The position numbers were made by a program, and so were the translations under genes. Under the pieces are notes generated by a model. It was not told where the DNA came from. It saw only the letters and a program-made list of their open reading frames with translations, and did no database searches. Source: Mesobacillus persicus (GTDB lineage Bacteria > Bacillota > Bacilli > Bacillales > Cytobacillaceae). From it: a DNA stretch of 64,000 nucleotides. Positions within the stretch are counted from its first letter, which is position 1. Each line of letters begins with the position of its first letter. This document shows positions 53,981-63,278 of the stretch, piece after piece. The stretch lies in assembly GCF_900109925.1 (NCBI RefSeq), contig NZ_FOBW01000004.1:1-64000 (forward strand), written 5' to 3'.

Positions 53981-54010
53981 AAAAAAGAAAGCTGTAAACA
54001 GCTTTCTTTT
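53981..54010 (-). terminator. Terminator of the S1-domain gene
   Basis: AAAGAAAGCTG pairs with CAGCTTTCTTT with a 4-base loop; T run on the minus strand. Confidence 0.9.
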
Positions 54011-54015
54011 GAATC

Positions 54016-54393
54016 TTACATCTTCGATTGTGTAATCCACTCTTGTAACTTATCTTTTAGTGTATTAAAACCTTGTGAGTCATCATCTTGATTAATGATA
54101 GCTGCAGCGCGCTTTCTTGCTTTTTTAGCTTTTACAGGTTGCTCAGGTGCTTCTTGTGTTGCCCGGATAGACAAACCAATTTTACCAGCCTCTTCATCTA
54201 TCGAAAGAACCTTCACCTGTACTTCATCGCCAACTGTTAAATGCTCGTTGATATCTTTAACAAAGCCATGTGTAATTTCGGAAATATGAACTAAACCTTG
54301 GGTATTATCGTCAATTGCTACAAAAGCACCGTATGGTTGAATTCCAGTTACCTTTCCTTTTAAAATACTACCTGTTTCGATTTTCTCAGACAT
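54016..54393 (-). CDS. yugI: S1 RNA-binding domain protein YugI
   Basis: The 125-residue protein has one S1 domain (residues 7-76: GSILKGKVTGIQPYGAFVAIDD, GLVHISEI, VKVLSIDEEAGKIGLSIR) and a basic tail (KAKKARKRAAA). This is the B. subtilis YugI (general stress protein 13) layout, a ribosome- or RNA-associated protein. Confidence 0.93.
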   Translation of the reverse strand: MSEKIETGSILKGKVTGIQPYGAFVAIDDNTQGLVHISEITHGFVKDINEHLTVGDEVQVKVLSIDEEAGKIGLSIRATQEAPEQPVKAKKARKRAAAIINQDDDSQGFNTLKDKLQEWITQSKM

Positions 54394-54596
54394 GAAAACA
54401 CTCCTATTTTTTATATTTATTTATCCTATTTATACGCAATATAAAATTATATCACATAAGTTAAGAAAGCTCAAAGTTTATTCCTTAACAGCTTGTAACC
54501 ACAATTAACAAAATGTTCATTAAACTGTACATCCAAAGTGTAAATTCATGGTAAAATAGACTTGATAATCCTGCAATTAAAAGAGGTGAAGGAACA

Positions 54597-54797
54597 ATGG
54601 CCACTATAGGAGAAAACATTCGATCTATACGTGAAGAACGGGGACTATCTTTAGAAGAGCTAGCTACGAAAACGAGAGTAGGTAAAGATACGATAGAGAA
54701 ATATGAAGTTGGTGAGAAAGTACCTAACAACCAAACCATCTTGAAATTATCGACCGTACTCGATGTTCCTGCTTCCGTCCTTTTAAATGAAGATTAA
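54597..54797 (+). CDS. Small XRE-family regulator
   Basis: The 66-residue protein is a single helix-turn-helix domain (IRSIREERGLSLEELATKTRVGKDTIEKYEVGEKVPNNQTIL) with no effector region. GAGGTGAAGG lies before the ATG. It stands alone between yugI and alaT; its target is unknown. Confidence 0.88.
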   Translation: MATIGENIRSIREERGLSLEELATKTRVGKDTIEKYEVGEKVPNNQTILKLSTVLDVPASVLLNED

Positions 54798-54806
54798 TTC
54801 CTAATG

Positions 54807-54841
54807 AAAAAACGGGTAGATTCAAAACCCGTTATTTTTTT
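54807..54841 (+). terminator. Terminator of the XRE gene
   Basis: AACGGGT pairs with ACCCGTT, followed by a T run. Confidence 0.85.
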
Positions 54842-54907
54842 ATGTATAAAAAAAAGGAAAGTGGGAATCCTTTGATTATAAGGCTTTCTAGTATTCCCCC
54901 CTTTTTT

Positions 54908-54941
54908 GAAAGGGCAGTCACCAGGACTGCCCTTCTTTTTT
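54908..54941. terminator. Terminator upstream of the alaT stop
   Basis: AAGGGCAGTC pairs with GACTGCCCTT; the T run lies on the + strand, but position suits the end of alaT too. Confidence 0.8.
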
Positions 54942-54963
54942 GTGCTTTTTTAAAAATTTGTGA

Positions 54964-56136
54964 CTAACCATTATGGTTATCAATAAATCGCCGTATTCTC
55001 TTTATCGCCTCTTGAAGCTGCTCTAGAGAAGTCGCATACGAACAACGGACGAAGCCTTCGCCACTCTCACCAAAAACATTTCCTGGTACAACAGCTACCT
55101 TTTCTTGAACCAGCAGCTGCTCGGCAAATTCTTCCGAAGATAAGCCTGTTGATTCAATGGATGGAAATACATAAAAAGCTCCACCAGGATTATGACATTT
55201 AAGCCCTAGTTCATTGAAGGAACTTACCATATAATTTCTTCTCCGACGATAACTCTTTTTCATTTCCTCAACATCATCTCTACCATTCAGCAACGCTTCT
55301 AGTCCCGCATGCTGTGCCATTGTTGGTGCACACATCATTGCATACTGATGAACTTTTAGCATGGCCGCAGTAATTTCCTCTGGAGCACAGACAAAACCAA
55401 GTCTCCATCCTGTCATGGCAAAGCCTTTTGAAAAGCCAGAAATTAGAATGGTTCTTTCTCGCATTCCTTTAATTGCCGCCATACTAGTATAAGACTCATC
55501 ATATACAAGTTCAGCATAAATTTCGTCTGAGATAATCAATAAGTCGTGTTTTTCTGCAAGAGCAGCTATCTTCTCTAATTCTTCCTTATTAAGCATCGTA
55601 CCCGTAGGATTATTGGGGGAACAAATCATGATTGCTTTCGTTTTAGACGTTACAGCCGATGCAAGCTTCTCAGGAGAAACTTTAAACTCTTGATCTTTAT
55701 CTGCCTGCACATGTACCGGTGTACCTCCAACCAAAGAAACCAATGGACTATAGGAGACAAAGCATGGTTCAACAATAATAACTTCGTCCCCAGGGTCAAT
55801 AATTGACCGTAAGGCTATGTCAATGGCCTGACTTGCCCCAACCGTCACGATAATTTCCTTATCCGGCTGATATTGGACTCCAAAGATTCGAGCTAAGTAA
55901 GAAGCAATTTCTTGCCTTAATTCTAATAGTCCTGCATTTGCCGTATACGAGGTGTAGCCTTGTTCTAGGGAAAGAATCGCTGCCTCTCTTACTGTCCATG
56001 GGGTAACGAAATCTGGCTCACCGACACCTAGCGAGATAACCCCCTCCATACCGGATGCTAAATCAAAAAAACGACGGATGCCAGATGGTTTGATGTCGCT
56101 TACTGTACGGGACAAGTATGAATTAGTCGTTTTCAT
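54964..56136 (-). CDS. alaT: Class I/II aminotransferase AlaT (YugH-like)
   Basis: The 390-residue PLP enzyme has the cofactor Lys237 in GFSKGFAMTGWRLGF, NNPTGT, and SDEIYAELVYD. In B. subtilis the alaRT pair makes the main alanine transaminase and its regulator; adjacency to an Lrp-type gene here supports this. It shares one base with the alaR stop (TAATG). Confidence 0.9.
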   Translation of the reverse strand: MKTTNSYLSRTVSDIKPSGIRRFFDLASGMEGVISLGVGEPDFVTPWTVREAAILSLEQGYTSYTANAGLLELRQEIASYLARIFGVQYQPDKEIIVTVGASQAIDIALRSIIDPGDEVIIVEPCFVSYSPLVSLVGGTPVHVQADKDQEFKVSPEKLASAVTSKTKAIMICSPNNPTGTMLNKEELEKIAALAEKHDLLIISDEIYAELVYDESYTSMAAIKGMRERTILISGFSKGFAMTGWRLGFVCAPEEITAAMLKVHQYAMMCAPTMAQHAGLEALLNGRDDVEEMKKSYRRRRNYMVSSFNELGLKCHNPGGAFYVFPSIESTGLSSEEFAEQLLVQEKVAVVPGNVFGESGEGFVRCSYATSLEQLQEAIKRIRRFIDNHNG

Positions 56137-56636
56137 TACGGAGACACCACTATCCTTTTATCTTCTTCTTCTGGATCAAATATTGTACCGTCGTGTTTGT
56201 ATTTCTTCAAAATGAAGTGGGTTGTCGTTGAAATGACCGAATCCAGCGTAGAAAGCTTCTCGGAAACGAAACGGGCTACCTCGTTCATTGAACGCCCTTC
56301 AATGATGACAGATAAATCATATGCCCCGGACATTAGATAAACAGACTTAACCTCTTTAAAGCGGTAAATCCGTTTGGCTATCTCATCAAAGCCAACTCCA
56401 CGCTTTGGAGTTACTTTTACATCAATCATCGCTGTAACTCCCTCATGTCCATCAATCCTTGACCAGTCGACAATCGAAGTATATCGAACGATAATTTTCA
56501 ATTCTTCAAGTTTCTGAAGTGTCTCTTGCGTTTCTTTTACGGCAAGGCCAGTCATTGCAGCAAGGTCTTCCGTTGATATGCGTGAGTTTTTCTCTAAAAT
56601 CTCAACCAGTTCTAATTCCTTTTCTGTTAGCTGCAT
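56136..56636 (-). CDS. alaR: Lrp/AsnC-family regulator AlaR (YugG-like)
   Basis: The 166-residue protein has an N-terminal winged helix (ELVEILEKNSRISTEDLAAMTGLAVKETQETLQKLEE) and a RAM/ACT ligand domain (VTAMIDVKVTPKRGVGFDEIAKRIYRFKEVKSVYLMSGAYDLSVIIEG). It probably activates alaRT in response to alanine. GGAGGA precedes the ATG. Confidence 0.9.
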   Translation of the reverse strand: MQLTEKELELVEILEKNSRISTEDLAAMTGLAVKETQETLQKLEELKIIVRYTSIVDWSRIDGHEGVTAMIDVKVTPKRGVGFDEIAKRIYRFKEVKSVYLMSGAYDLSVIIEGRSMNEVARFVSEKLSTLDSVISTTTHFILKKYKHDGTIFDPEEEDKRIVVSP

Positions 56637-56954
56637 AATATCCTCCTCGGTTTTTAAATAGGCTGTTTTCGTAATGAGTGTTGCTAAAATCGATTTTAAC
56701 GCTTGAATAGCTATTTGTTGCGATTAAATGAGTTTGCACAAAAAACTTAAGCTCTTTTAAATGAACGTAGAAATAAATTTCAAAGGTAGACTCGAAAGCA
56801 ACAAAGTTTGAGAATGAGGCTTAAAATAAACCAATTATATCAAAATTGTCTGAAATATCATATCTTATTTTCCCCTTCTTTTGTGATTGTGAGTGAAATT
56901 TTTCATTAAAAGGGTAAAATAATAAAATGATCTATTTTAGGAGTGAAGTTTAAA
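56637..56954. other. Divergent intergenic region between alaR and yugF
   Basis: About 318 AT-rich bases that must hold promoters for both genes. A TATAAT on the minus strand near 56840 has no convincing -35 partner. Nothing else seen. Confidence 0.4.
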
Positions 56955-57782
56955 ATGGAAACAACGGATTTTTACGGAAGTAAAACAATAAACGGGGTTG
57001 AAATATATTATGAACACTACGATCACCCCTCTTCAACGGAAACTGTCGTTCTAATACACGGTTTTTTATCGTCCCTTTTTAGCTTCCGCCATCTAGTCCC
57101 GCTTTTAAAAGAAAGATTTTCAATCGTTTCGGTTGACCTTCCCCCATTTGGGAGAAGTGGGCATTCTCCAATGTTTAAATACTCTTATAAAAATATTGCC
57201 TATACGGTTGTGAAGTTGCTAGAAGAACTCAATATTCCAAAGTATCATTTAATTGGCCATTCAATGGGTGGACAAATAGCCTTAAACATTCTATATCACT
57301 ATCCGAACTATGCTGAAAAGGCGATATTGCTATGCAGTTCAGGCTACTCCAAGCAAGCAAAACGCCCTTTAATCCTAGCGAGCTACCTGCCTTTTTTTCA
57401 CTTATTTATAAAACAGTATTTAGCCCGGTCTGGTTTGGAAAAGAATTTAAAAAACGTGGTTTATAACCAATCTCTAATTGATGACAAAATGCGTAATGGA
57501 TATTTAAGTCCATTTCTTGAGAACAGAATTTTCAAAGGGCTCACTGGCCTCCTTCGCCACCGTGAAGGGGACTTACCTTCGAGTTCACTTCGTGAAATTA
57601 GGACTCCCTGTCTACTCATTTGGGGTGACCACGATAAAGTCGTCCCTTTAGAGGTGGGCAAAAGGCTCGCAACAGACTTAGCTCATTCCGAATTGGTTGT
57701 CCTCAAAGAAACAGGACACCTAGTCCCTGAAGAACGGCCGAATGAGGTATATCAACAAATTAAAACATTTATTTTTGGTTAA
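56955..57782 (+). CDS. yugF: Alpha/beta hydrolase (YugF-like)
   Basis: The 275-residue protein has the alpha/beta-hydrolase elements: oxyanion HGFLSSLFSFRHL, nucleophile elbow GHSMGGQ (Ser), acid in LLIWGDHDKVVP and C-terminal His in KETGHLVPEE. The start ATG 56955 is favoured over GTG 56943, which abuts the AGGAG site. Substrate unknown; position matches B. subtilis yugF. Confidence 0.9.
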   Translation: METTDFYGSKTINGVEIYYEHYDHPSSTETVVLIHGFLSSLFSFRHLVPLLKERFSIVSVDLPPFGRSGHSPMFKYSYKNIAYTVVKLLEELNIPKYHLIGHSMGGQIALNILYHYPNYAEKAILLCSSGYSKQAKRPLILASYLPFFHLFIKQYLARSGLEKNLKNVVYNQSLIDDKMRNGYLSPFLENRIFKGLTGLLRHREGDLPSSSLREIRTPCLLIWGDHDKVVPLEVGKRLATDLAHSELVVLKETGHLVPEERPNEVYQQIKTFIFG

Positions 57783-57937
57783 ACAAGTATGTTGAAACCC
57801 CTCTAGATCTTGGAGCTAAGTGAAAAGGCGGATTAAATTCCGATGAAGATGATTTAGTGGCGAAATCCATTGTGAAACCATTTTCATTAAGCCGAATTTA
57901 ATGAAATCAACAATGTCCTTAGAAAGAGCGAATCATA

Positions 57938-57978
57938 AAAAAACGGCTAGCGTGGAAAAATACGCTGCCGTCTTTTTA
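57938..57978 (-). terminator. Terminator of yugE
   Basis: AAAAACGGC-AGCGT pairs with ACGCT-GCCGTCTTTTT with one mismatch. Confidence 0.88.
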
Positions 57979-58236
57979 TAAATTACAAGAAGCTTGCCCC
58001 TTTAGTGCTAGCAACGTCTTTGCAAGCAATAAGCAACCTTCAAATGAAAGAAGCTCTTCAAACGAATGCTCGTAAATGGACTGGATCTTAATCGCAAGAT
58101 TATGCGCATCCTCTATTTCATGTACAGCAAATATAACGTCGGCAATTTCCGGGTCATACTCGCCATAGCCACAACCGAACGGATCCCATTCATTCAAGAT
58201 TCGAACAAGCTGCTGATTCAGTTCTTTTGTCTCCAT
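57976..58236 (-). CDS. yugE: DUF1871 protein YugE
   Basis: The 86-residue acidic cytoplasmic protein has the DUF1871 pattern LNEWDPFGCGYGEYDPEIADVI and is the same length as B. subtilis YugE. Function unknown. Confidence 0.9.
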   Translation of the reverse strand: METKELNQQLVRILNEWDPFGCGYGEYDPEIADVIFAVHEIEDAHNLAIKIQSIYEHSFEELLSFEGCLLLAKTLLALKGQASCNL

Positions 58237-58422
58237 CCTATCACCATCACCTTTAATGAAATACCTTTCTCTCCTAATTGGTGGCGATCTCTTTAAAAAC
58301 CGCCAAGCACCTTGGATTCAGCCTGAAGAGCTAAAACGATAGAGAAAGAGTCTTATAAAAACAATCTTATCATGAACAAACAGGTTTTCGAAATTCCACA
58401 TTCGAGATAATTTTTAGTTGCC

Positions 58423-58453
58423 AAAAAGGCCGCGAGGGAACCTCGGACCTTTC
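58423..58453 (-). terminator. Terminator of the small membrane protein gene
   Basis: AAAAAGGCCGCGAGG pairs, with mismatches, with CCTCGGACCTTT. Confidence 0.8.
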
Positions 58454-58467
58454 TCAATTGGGCAAGA

Positions 58468-58662
58468 CTAGTTTTCGTCTTTTTTCCCAATTTCCTGTTC
58501 AGTTTCTGCCGCCTTTTGTGCTTCCTTTTGTGAAATTTTAATAAAAAGTCTCATTACGAAGATGGCCGCAACAAAGGCTGCGATAATCCAAAGAGCAGCC
58601 GGAAGATACTCAGATTTATCTTCTGGAAAATATAAAAATAGAGAAAGAACCAACCAATTCAT
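58468..58662 (-). CDS. Small membrane protein of unknown function
   Basis: The 64-residue product has one clear helix (about residues 20-41) after a short hydrophobic start and an acidic/basic tail (SQKEAQKAAETEQEIGKKDEN). AAGGAAG lies before the ATG and a terminator follows. No family recognised. Confidence 0.65.
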   Translation of the reverse strand: MNWLVLSLFLYFPEDKSEYLPAALWIIAAFVAAIFVMRLFIKISQKEAQKAAETEQEIGKKDEN

Positions 58663-58979
58663 TGTAGACTTCCTTTCTGCCTGGGGCAGTCGTTCATGGA
58701 CTTAGTATAGCACGTTAGGACATCATTTCACCGCAAAAGTGAATCAGCAAATCAAGTTGGTTAATTAATCACCCTTGGTTGTAAATTGAATCGTTTTGTT
58801 TTTTTCGCTTAAATGCCCCATAATGGATTAAGTAGTCTTTTTTTTATGAGGCTTGAACGTATTTTACATAGCCAAGCCTAACTGGCAGTTGCCCGTGGGT
58901 GGGGTTTCTTAGTACATAGAACCATACGGCTAGTTCCTAAAGAACAGGTGTATTCACACAACGAATGGGGGAGATTAAA
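58663..58979. other. Intergenic region upstream of kapB
   Basis: About 317 bases with no gene. A G-rich stretch around 58895-58912 and several T runs stand out, but no structure or RNA family could be supported. Confidence 0.4.
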
Positions 58980-59363
58980 GTGAGCGAATTCAAAATTGGT
59001 GAAAAAGTTACGGGGATTTATAAAACAGGGAAGTATGCTGGGGAAGTAACAGATATACGGCCAGAGCATTATCTTATCAGGGTGATGTCTGTCTTAAAGC
59101 ATCCCACGCAAGGAGACCTTCACAGCCCTAAGGATGTAAATGTAGGCATCTTTCATGAAAGAAGAGCATTAGCCTTCCGTGAACAAGCAAACATCCCTAA
59201 GAAAATGGTAAAACCATATGAGGGGGAACTTCCTGATTACATAGAATCCCTAAAAGAAGCGGTCAATAACTTGAAGGAAACTCTCAAGGGTGATGATTCG
59301 GCTTGGGCTTCTCAAAGTTTAAAGAATATCGAAACCCTCGAGAAGGATTATTTTAAATCTTAA
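58980..59363 (+). CDS. kapB: Kinase-associated protein KapB
   Basis: The 127-residue protein matches B. subtilis KapB: FKIGEKVTGIYKTGKYAGE, LKHPTQGDLH, FHERRALAFREQ and EGELPDYIESL. Start GTG 58980, 6 bases after GGGGGAG; the upstream in-frame ATG overlaps that site. It is needed for KinB input to the sporulation phosphorelay. No lipobox is visible, despite the historical name as a lipoprotein. Confidence 0.93.
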   Translation: MSEFKIGEKVTGIYKTGKYAGEVTDIRPEHYLIRVMSVLKHPTQGDLHSPKDVNVGIFHERRALAFREQANIPKKMVKPYEGELPDYIESLKEAVNNLKETLKGDDSAWASQSLKNIETLEKDYFKS

Positions 59364-59382
59364 AAGAGCATAACTGTGACAC

Positions 59383-59420
59383 AAAAAAGCCAGTTCAACT
59401 AAAATAGTGATCTGGCTTTT
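59383..59420. terminator. Convergent terminator of kapB and kapD
   Basis: AAAAGCCAG pairs with CTGGCTTTT around an 18-base loop. Confidence 0.8.
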
Positions 59421-60039
59421 AAGCAAATTTATTAAAAAGCTTGGATAAATCGATTCGTTCGCCAATAGTCGTTGGCTTTGGTTTTTTTAAGTACTGTTTG
59501 TCTTTCTCTACAAGTTTGTAAATATGATAGGTCGTCATTGCATCATCTAGGGCCCGATGGTGCTTCCCTGTCCCTTCTCTCCCATACTCTTGGACTGCTT
59601 TCCAAAGACCGGTTTGATTTTGATCACCGAAGAACCGTTTGTACTCCATTGACAAATCCACTTCTTTTCCTTGAAGCGGAAAGGTAATCCCGGACTTCTG
59701 ACAATTCTGCCTTAACACCTTCATATCCATATTTCCCCAAGTAACTATCAGGCTTGGATAATTCGTTTCCATCGATTTCAATTTATTGATAAGTTCTTGG
59801 AACGAAATCCCTCCATCTACCTGTTCTTGAGTAATGTTTAAAAATGACCGACAGCGTTCAGATAGAATCGGAAACCGGATTGGTACAACGTAAGATGAAA
59901 ACTGGTCAAGAATCTCCCCATTCTCCACAAGGACAATCCCCACTTCAATAATCTCCTGATAAAAGCCCTTTTTTCTTCCATGCCGGTCAGGCATAGTAAA
60001 CTCAAAGTCAATAAAAATAGCCCGATCCTTTTTCTCCAT
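59419..60039 (-). CDS. kapD: Exonuclease-like inhibitor of the KinA pathway, KapD
   Basis: The 206-residue DEDDh exonuclease-fold protein has Asp11/Glu13 (IFIDFEFTM), a central Asp (GNMDMKVLRQNC) and the last motif HHRALDDAMTTYHIY. It matches KapD, which inhibits sporulation via KinA in B. subtilis. Convergent with kapB as in that species. Confidence 0.92.
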   Translation of the reverse strand: MEKKDRAIFIDFEFTMPDRHGRKKGFYQEIIEVGIVLVENGEILDQFSSYVVPIRFPILSERCRSFLNITQEQVDGGISFQELINKLKSMETNYPSLIVTWGNMDMKVLRQNCQKSGITFPLQGKEVDLSMEYKRFFGDQNQTGLWKAVQEYGREGTGKHHRALDDAMTTYHIYKLVEKDKQYLKKPKPTTIGERIDLSKLFNKFA

Positions 60040-60420
60040 TCTCCCCCAACTTTCTTTGAAAAACTAATCAAAGTATTGTTTTTTGTATAGTAATATTTTT
60101 ACTATTATAGCATGTTTTTTAGCCCATTTTTTCAATTTTTCAGTAATTTTCTCTTTTTTCAATTAAAAAACTTACGCTGTTTTCGCAGTCTTTGTACTAC
60201 GTGAACAAAGTTAGGTTAATAACCGCTCGGATCAACGGGTTAACATCCCAAATTGAAAGGGGGTTTCTAACTGAAAACACATGGCAATAAGTTCCAAAGT
60301 CTGAGAAAAAAGCCCTTTGAAAACAACTTAAAAAAACTTTTTAATCTTTTTTTAAGAAATGAAAAACTTTTTCTGTTCTTTTACGTATAAAAAAAAGGAT
60401 GAACCTTGTTCACCCTTTTA
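60040..60420. promoter_or_regulatory. Intergenic region with the kapD promoter
   Basis: On the minus strand an extended -10 box TGCTATAAT (60112-60104) lies about 65 bases before kapD; the -35 is weak. Beyond it an AT-rich stretch (60120-60385) shows nothing assignable. Confidence 0.5.
60389..60419 (-). terminator. Terminator of the small exported protein gene
   Basis: On the minus strand AAAGGGTGAAC pairs with GTTCATCCTTT (one mismatch), then a T run. Confidence 0.85.
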
Positions 60421-60648
60421 CTATCTTCCGTCAGATGAAATAATTCTGACGTACTCCCTTGGCGCAAATATTTCATACCTTTTGATATCAAGGTATGACC
60501 CATCACCTATTTGCTGAATCTTAGCCATTCCTGGCGTATCTTCACCCGAAGGATCGTAAAACTCCCGGCTTAGCTGTCGGTCGAGGGTGATTGCACCTAC
60601 AAACAGAAGTATGAATAAGGACAGGCATACAATGACTTTCCTCGCCAT
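60421..60648 (-). CDS. Small protein with N-terminal membrane segment, unknown function
   Basis: From ATG 60648 (6 bases after GGAGGGG) the 75-residue product begins MARKVIVCLSLFILLFVGAI, an anchor or signal segment, followed by a soluble domain with YEIFAPREYVRIIS. No lipobox is evident. It is divergent from mrpA. No family recognised. Confidence 0.65.
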   Translation of the reverse strand: MARKVIVCLSLFILLFVGAITLDRQLSREFYDPSGEDTPGMAKIQQIGDGSYLDIKRYEIFAPREYVRIISSDGR

Positions 60649-60711
60649 AAACATCCCCTCCAATATTCCTAGGATGCCCAAATCGGTGAGGTATTTATAC
60701 TTTTGGTATCA

Positions 60712-60756
60712 TTGACAAAGGTCTCAAATGCATACCATATGCATTTACGATATAAT
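60712..60756 (+). promoter_or_regulatory. mrp operon promoter region with a perfect 9-3-9 palindrome
   Basis: AAATGCATA (60726-60734), CCA, TATGCATTT (60738-60746) is a perfect inverted repeat directly before a TATAAT (60751-60756). A TTGACA at 60712-60717 is 33 bases from that -10, too far for a normal promoter, so either the promoter is activator-dependent or a weaker -10 is used. Confidence 0.5.
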
Positions 60757-60890
60757 GTTTTTTATGGTGTCGGAAGGATTTACGTTATTTTGTTTGCTAT
60801 TGGCGGCTTTGGTTAAAATAAACAATGAGGTAAAAATGCGCCCGAAGATATGTAAACAGAAATTAAATTCATTTAAAGGAGGTTATGCAT

Positions 60891-63278
60891 TTGTCTTTGC
60901 TTCATCTCGCCATTATCTCACCTTTGATATTGGCCATCTTTATTCCATTTGTACATAAGACGTTTCCAAAAATTCATACTGGCTGGTTTCTACTGCCACT
61001 TCCAGTTCTGCTGTTCGCCTACTTTTTATCTTTTCTATCCACTACAATTAACGGGCAAACAACAATGGAAACGTTGGCTTGGATTCCAACCCTTGGAATT
61101 AATTTTACTGTAAGACTAGATGGGTTAGGGCTTCTATTTGCCATGCTCATTACAGGAATCGGCGCACTTGTTGTTCTCTATTCCATCTATTATTTATCAA
61201 AGGAAAAAGAGAAACTAAATCAATTTTATGTTTATTTACTCTTGTTCATGGGAGCCATGCTCGGAGTCGTTCTTTCTGATAACTTAATTGTCCTTTATGC
61301 TTTTTGGGAGTTGACTAGCTTCTCCTCCTTCTTATTAATTGGATACTGGAATCATCGGGAACGCTCAAGGTACGGGGCCCAAAAGTCGATGCTCATTACT
61401 GTTTTTGGTGGTTTGTCCATGCTCGGAGGTATCATTCTCCTCTATCTAATGACAGGAACCTTCAGCATTTCAGAAGCCATCGTTTTAGCAGATGTCATCG
61501 TTAACCATGAATTATTTACAGCAGCATTACTATGTTTCTTACTTGGTGCATTTACAAAATCAGCACAGTTTCCTTTCCATATTTGGTTACCTGATGCGAT
61601 GGAGGCACCTACTCCTGTTAGTGCGTATCTGCATTCAGCGACAATGGTTAAGGCAGGAATTTATTTAGTCGCACGTTTGACGCCTATCTTTGCTCTTTCT
61701 GGGCTTTGGATTTGGCTTGTGGCCGGGATTGGAATTCTAACTTTATTTTGGGGATCTTTCAATGCTGTCAAGCATACCGACTTAAAAGGAATTTTAGCCT
61801 ATTCTACAATCAGCCAATTAGGATTGATTATGTCACTCCTTGGTCTCGGGGCAGCATCTTTACATTATTCAACGATTGATGCTGGCTTCTATACGGTGGC
61901 TGTATCTGCAGCAGTTTTCCATTTACTTAACCATGCTACCTTTAAAGGAAGCTTGTTCATGATGGTCGGAATTGTTGACCACGAAACAGGTACTCGCGAT
62001 ATCAGGAACCTGGGCGGATTAATGACGATTATGCCAATCACCTTTACAATTGCAATTATTGGAGCCTTTTCAATGGCTGGGTTGCCACCGTTTAATGGAT
62101 TCTTAAGTAAAGAAATGTTCTTTACCGGAATGCTTCGTGCCCAGGAAATTGGATTTTTTAATATGGGCACCTTAGGCATTTTATTCCCAATAATTGCATG
62201 GGTAGCAAGTGTGTTCACTTTTATTTACAGCATGATTATTGTATTCAAGACATTTACAGGTAAATTTCAGCCTGAAAAGTTAAAAGTGAAGCCACATGAG
62301 GCACCGCTTGGACTGTTGATTTCACCAGTTATTCTTGTTTCACTGGTAGTCATTATCGGGCTTTTCCCTAACTTAGTTGCACCACTCATTAATACGGTCA
62401 TGGCTTCAATTCTTCCAGGGATGGAATTTGATGTACACATTTACCATTGGCACGGGTTTAATACGGAGCTATTCATGACTATAGGCGTGATTCTCGCAGG
62501 TATTCTCCTATATAAGTTCATGCCAAAATGGACGGGTGTTTACACTCGGATGCCTGAAAGATTCTCTTTTAATTCTGCCTACGATAATGGATTAGCAGCA
62601 ATTCAAAAGGGTGCTAATCGTTTTACAAATGCTTATATGACGAATTCAATTCGAACGTATCTCATCTATATTTTTGCGTTTTTCATTTTCACACTTGGAA
62701 CTACCTTGATTGTGAAAAATGCATTTACACTGGATACTTCGAATGTCGCAAGTATTCATGCTTTTGAAGTTGTCCTAGTGGTAATTATTGCTGTGGGGTC
62801 GATTTCGATACTCTTTGCTAAGTCAAGGATGACAACCATCATTTTATTAGGAGCTGTTGGTTACTCAGTTTCCCTGTTCTATGCTATTTTTAGAGCTCCA
62901 GATCTAGCCTTAACTCAACTAGTTATTGAGACCGTATCGGTTGCCTTATTCCTTCTGGTTTTTTACCACTTACCTAAAGTTAGCAGGCACGAAGAAACTA
63001 GGCAGTTTAAGATGGGTAATGCCATTATATCCGTGGGAGTTGGGGTTGTCGTGACAATGATTGCCCTCTCAGCTCATAGTGGTAAGGCATTTGATTCAAT
63101 TTCTCAGTACTATATTGAAAATACCTATAAAAAAGCTGCCGGGGAAAACATGGTCAACGTCATTCTTGTTGACTTCCGTGGCTTTGATACATTGTTTGAA
63201 ATTGCTGTACTCGCCATTGCTGCCCTTGGAATCTTTAGCTTAATTAAATTACGGCTAACAAGGGGGAAAGAACAATGA
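60891..63278 (+). CDS. mrpA: Na+/H+ antiporter subunit A
   Basis: The 795-residue membrane protein is the MrpA subunit: proton-channel domain like complex I NuoL (DNLIVLYAFWELTSFSSFLLIGYW, QFPFHIWLPDAMEAPTPVSAYLHSATMVKAG) and a C-terminal MrpA-specific part with DLALTQLVIETVSVALFLLVFYHLP. Start TTG 60891, 8 bases after AGGAGG and aligned with the B. subtilis start MxLLHLA; an ATG two codons upstream is too close to the site. First gene of mrpABC(DEFG), needed for sodium and alkali tolerance and sporulation. Confidence 0.97.
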   Translation: MSLLHLAIISPLILAIFIPFVHKTFPKIHTGWFLLPLPVLLFAYFLSFLSTTINGQTTMETLAWIPTLGINFTVRLDGLGLLFAMLITGIGALVVLYSIYYLSKEKEKLNQFYVYLLLFMGAMLGVVLSDNLIVLYAFWELTSFSSFLLIGYWNHRERSRYGAQKSMLITVFGGLSMLGGIILLYLMTGTFSISEAIVLADVIVNHELFTAALLCFLLGAFTKSAQFPFHIWLPDAMEAPTPVSAYLHSATMVKAGIYLVARLTPIFALSGLWIWLVAGIGILTLFWGSFNAVKHTDLKGILAYSTISQLGLIMSLLGLGAASLHYSTIDAGFYTVAVSAAVFHLLNHATFKGSLFMMVGIVDHETGTRDIRNLGGLMTIMPITFTIAIIGAFSMAGLPPFNGFLSKEMFFTGMLRAQEIGFFNMGTLGILFPIIAWVASVFTFIYSMIIVFKTFTGKFQPEKLKVKPHEAPLGLLISPVILVSLVVIIGLFPNLVAPLINTVMASILPGMEFDVHIYHWHGFNTELFMTIGVILAGILLYKFMPKWTGVYTRMPERFSFNSAYDNGLAAIQKGANRFTNAYMTNSIRTYLIYIFAFFIFTLGTTLIVKNAFTLDTSNVASIHAFEVVLVVIIAVGSISILFAKSRMTTIILLGAVGYSVSLFYAIFRAPDLALTQLVIETVSVALFLLVFYHLPKVSRHEETRQFKMGNAIISVGVGVVVTMIALSAHSGKAFDSISQYYIENTYKKAAGENMVNVILVDFRGFDTLFEIAVLAIAALGIFSLIKLRLTRGKEQ

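Noticed and set aside
58663-58979. Possible small RNA upstream of kapB
   Set aside because: G-rich and T-rich patches are present but no promoter-terminator pair or known RNA pattern could be supported.
60728-60958. 76-codon open frame overlapping the start of mrpA
   Set aside because: No ribosome site, crosses the mrp promoter and the mrpA start in another frame.
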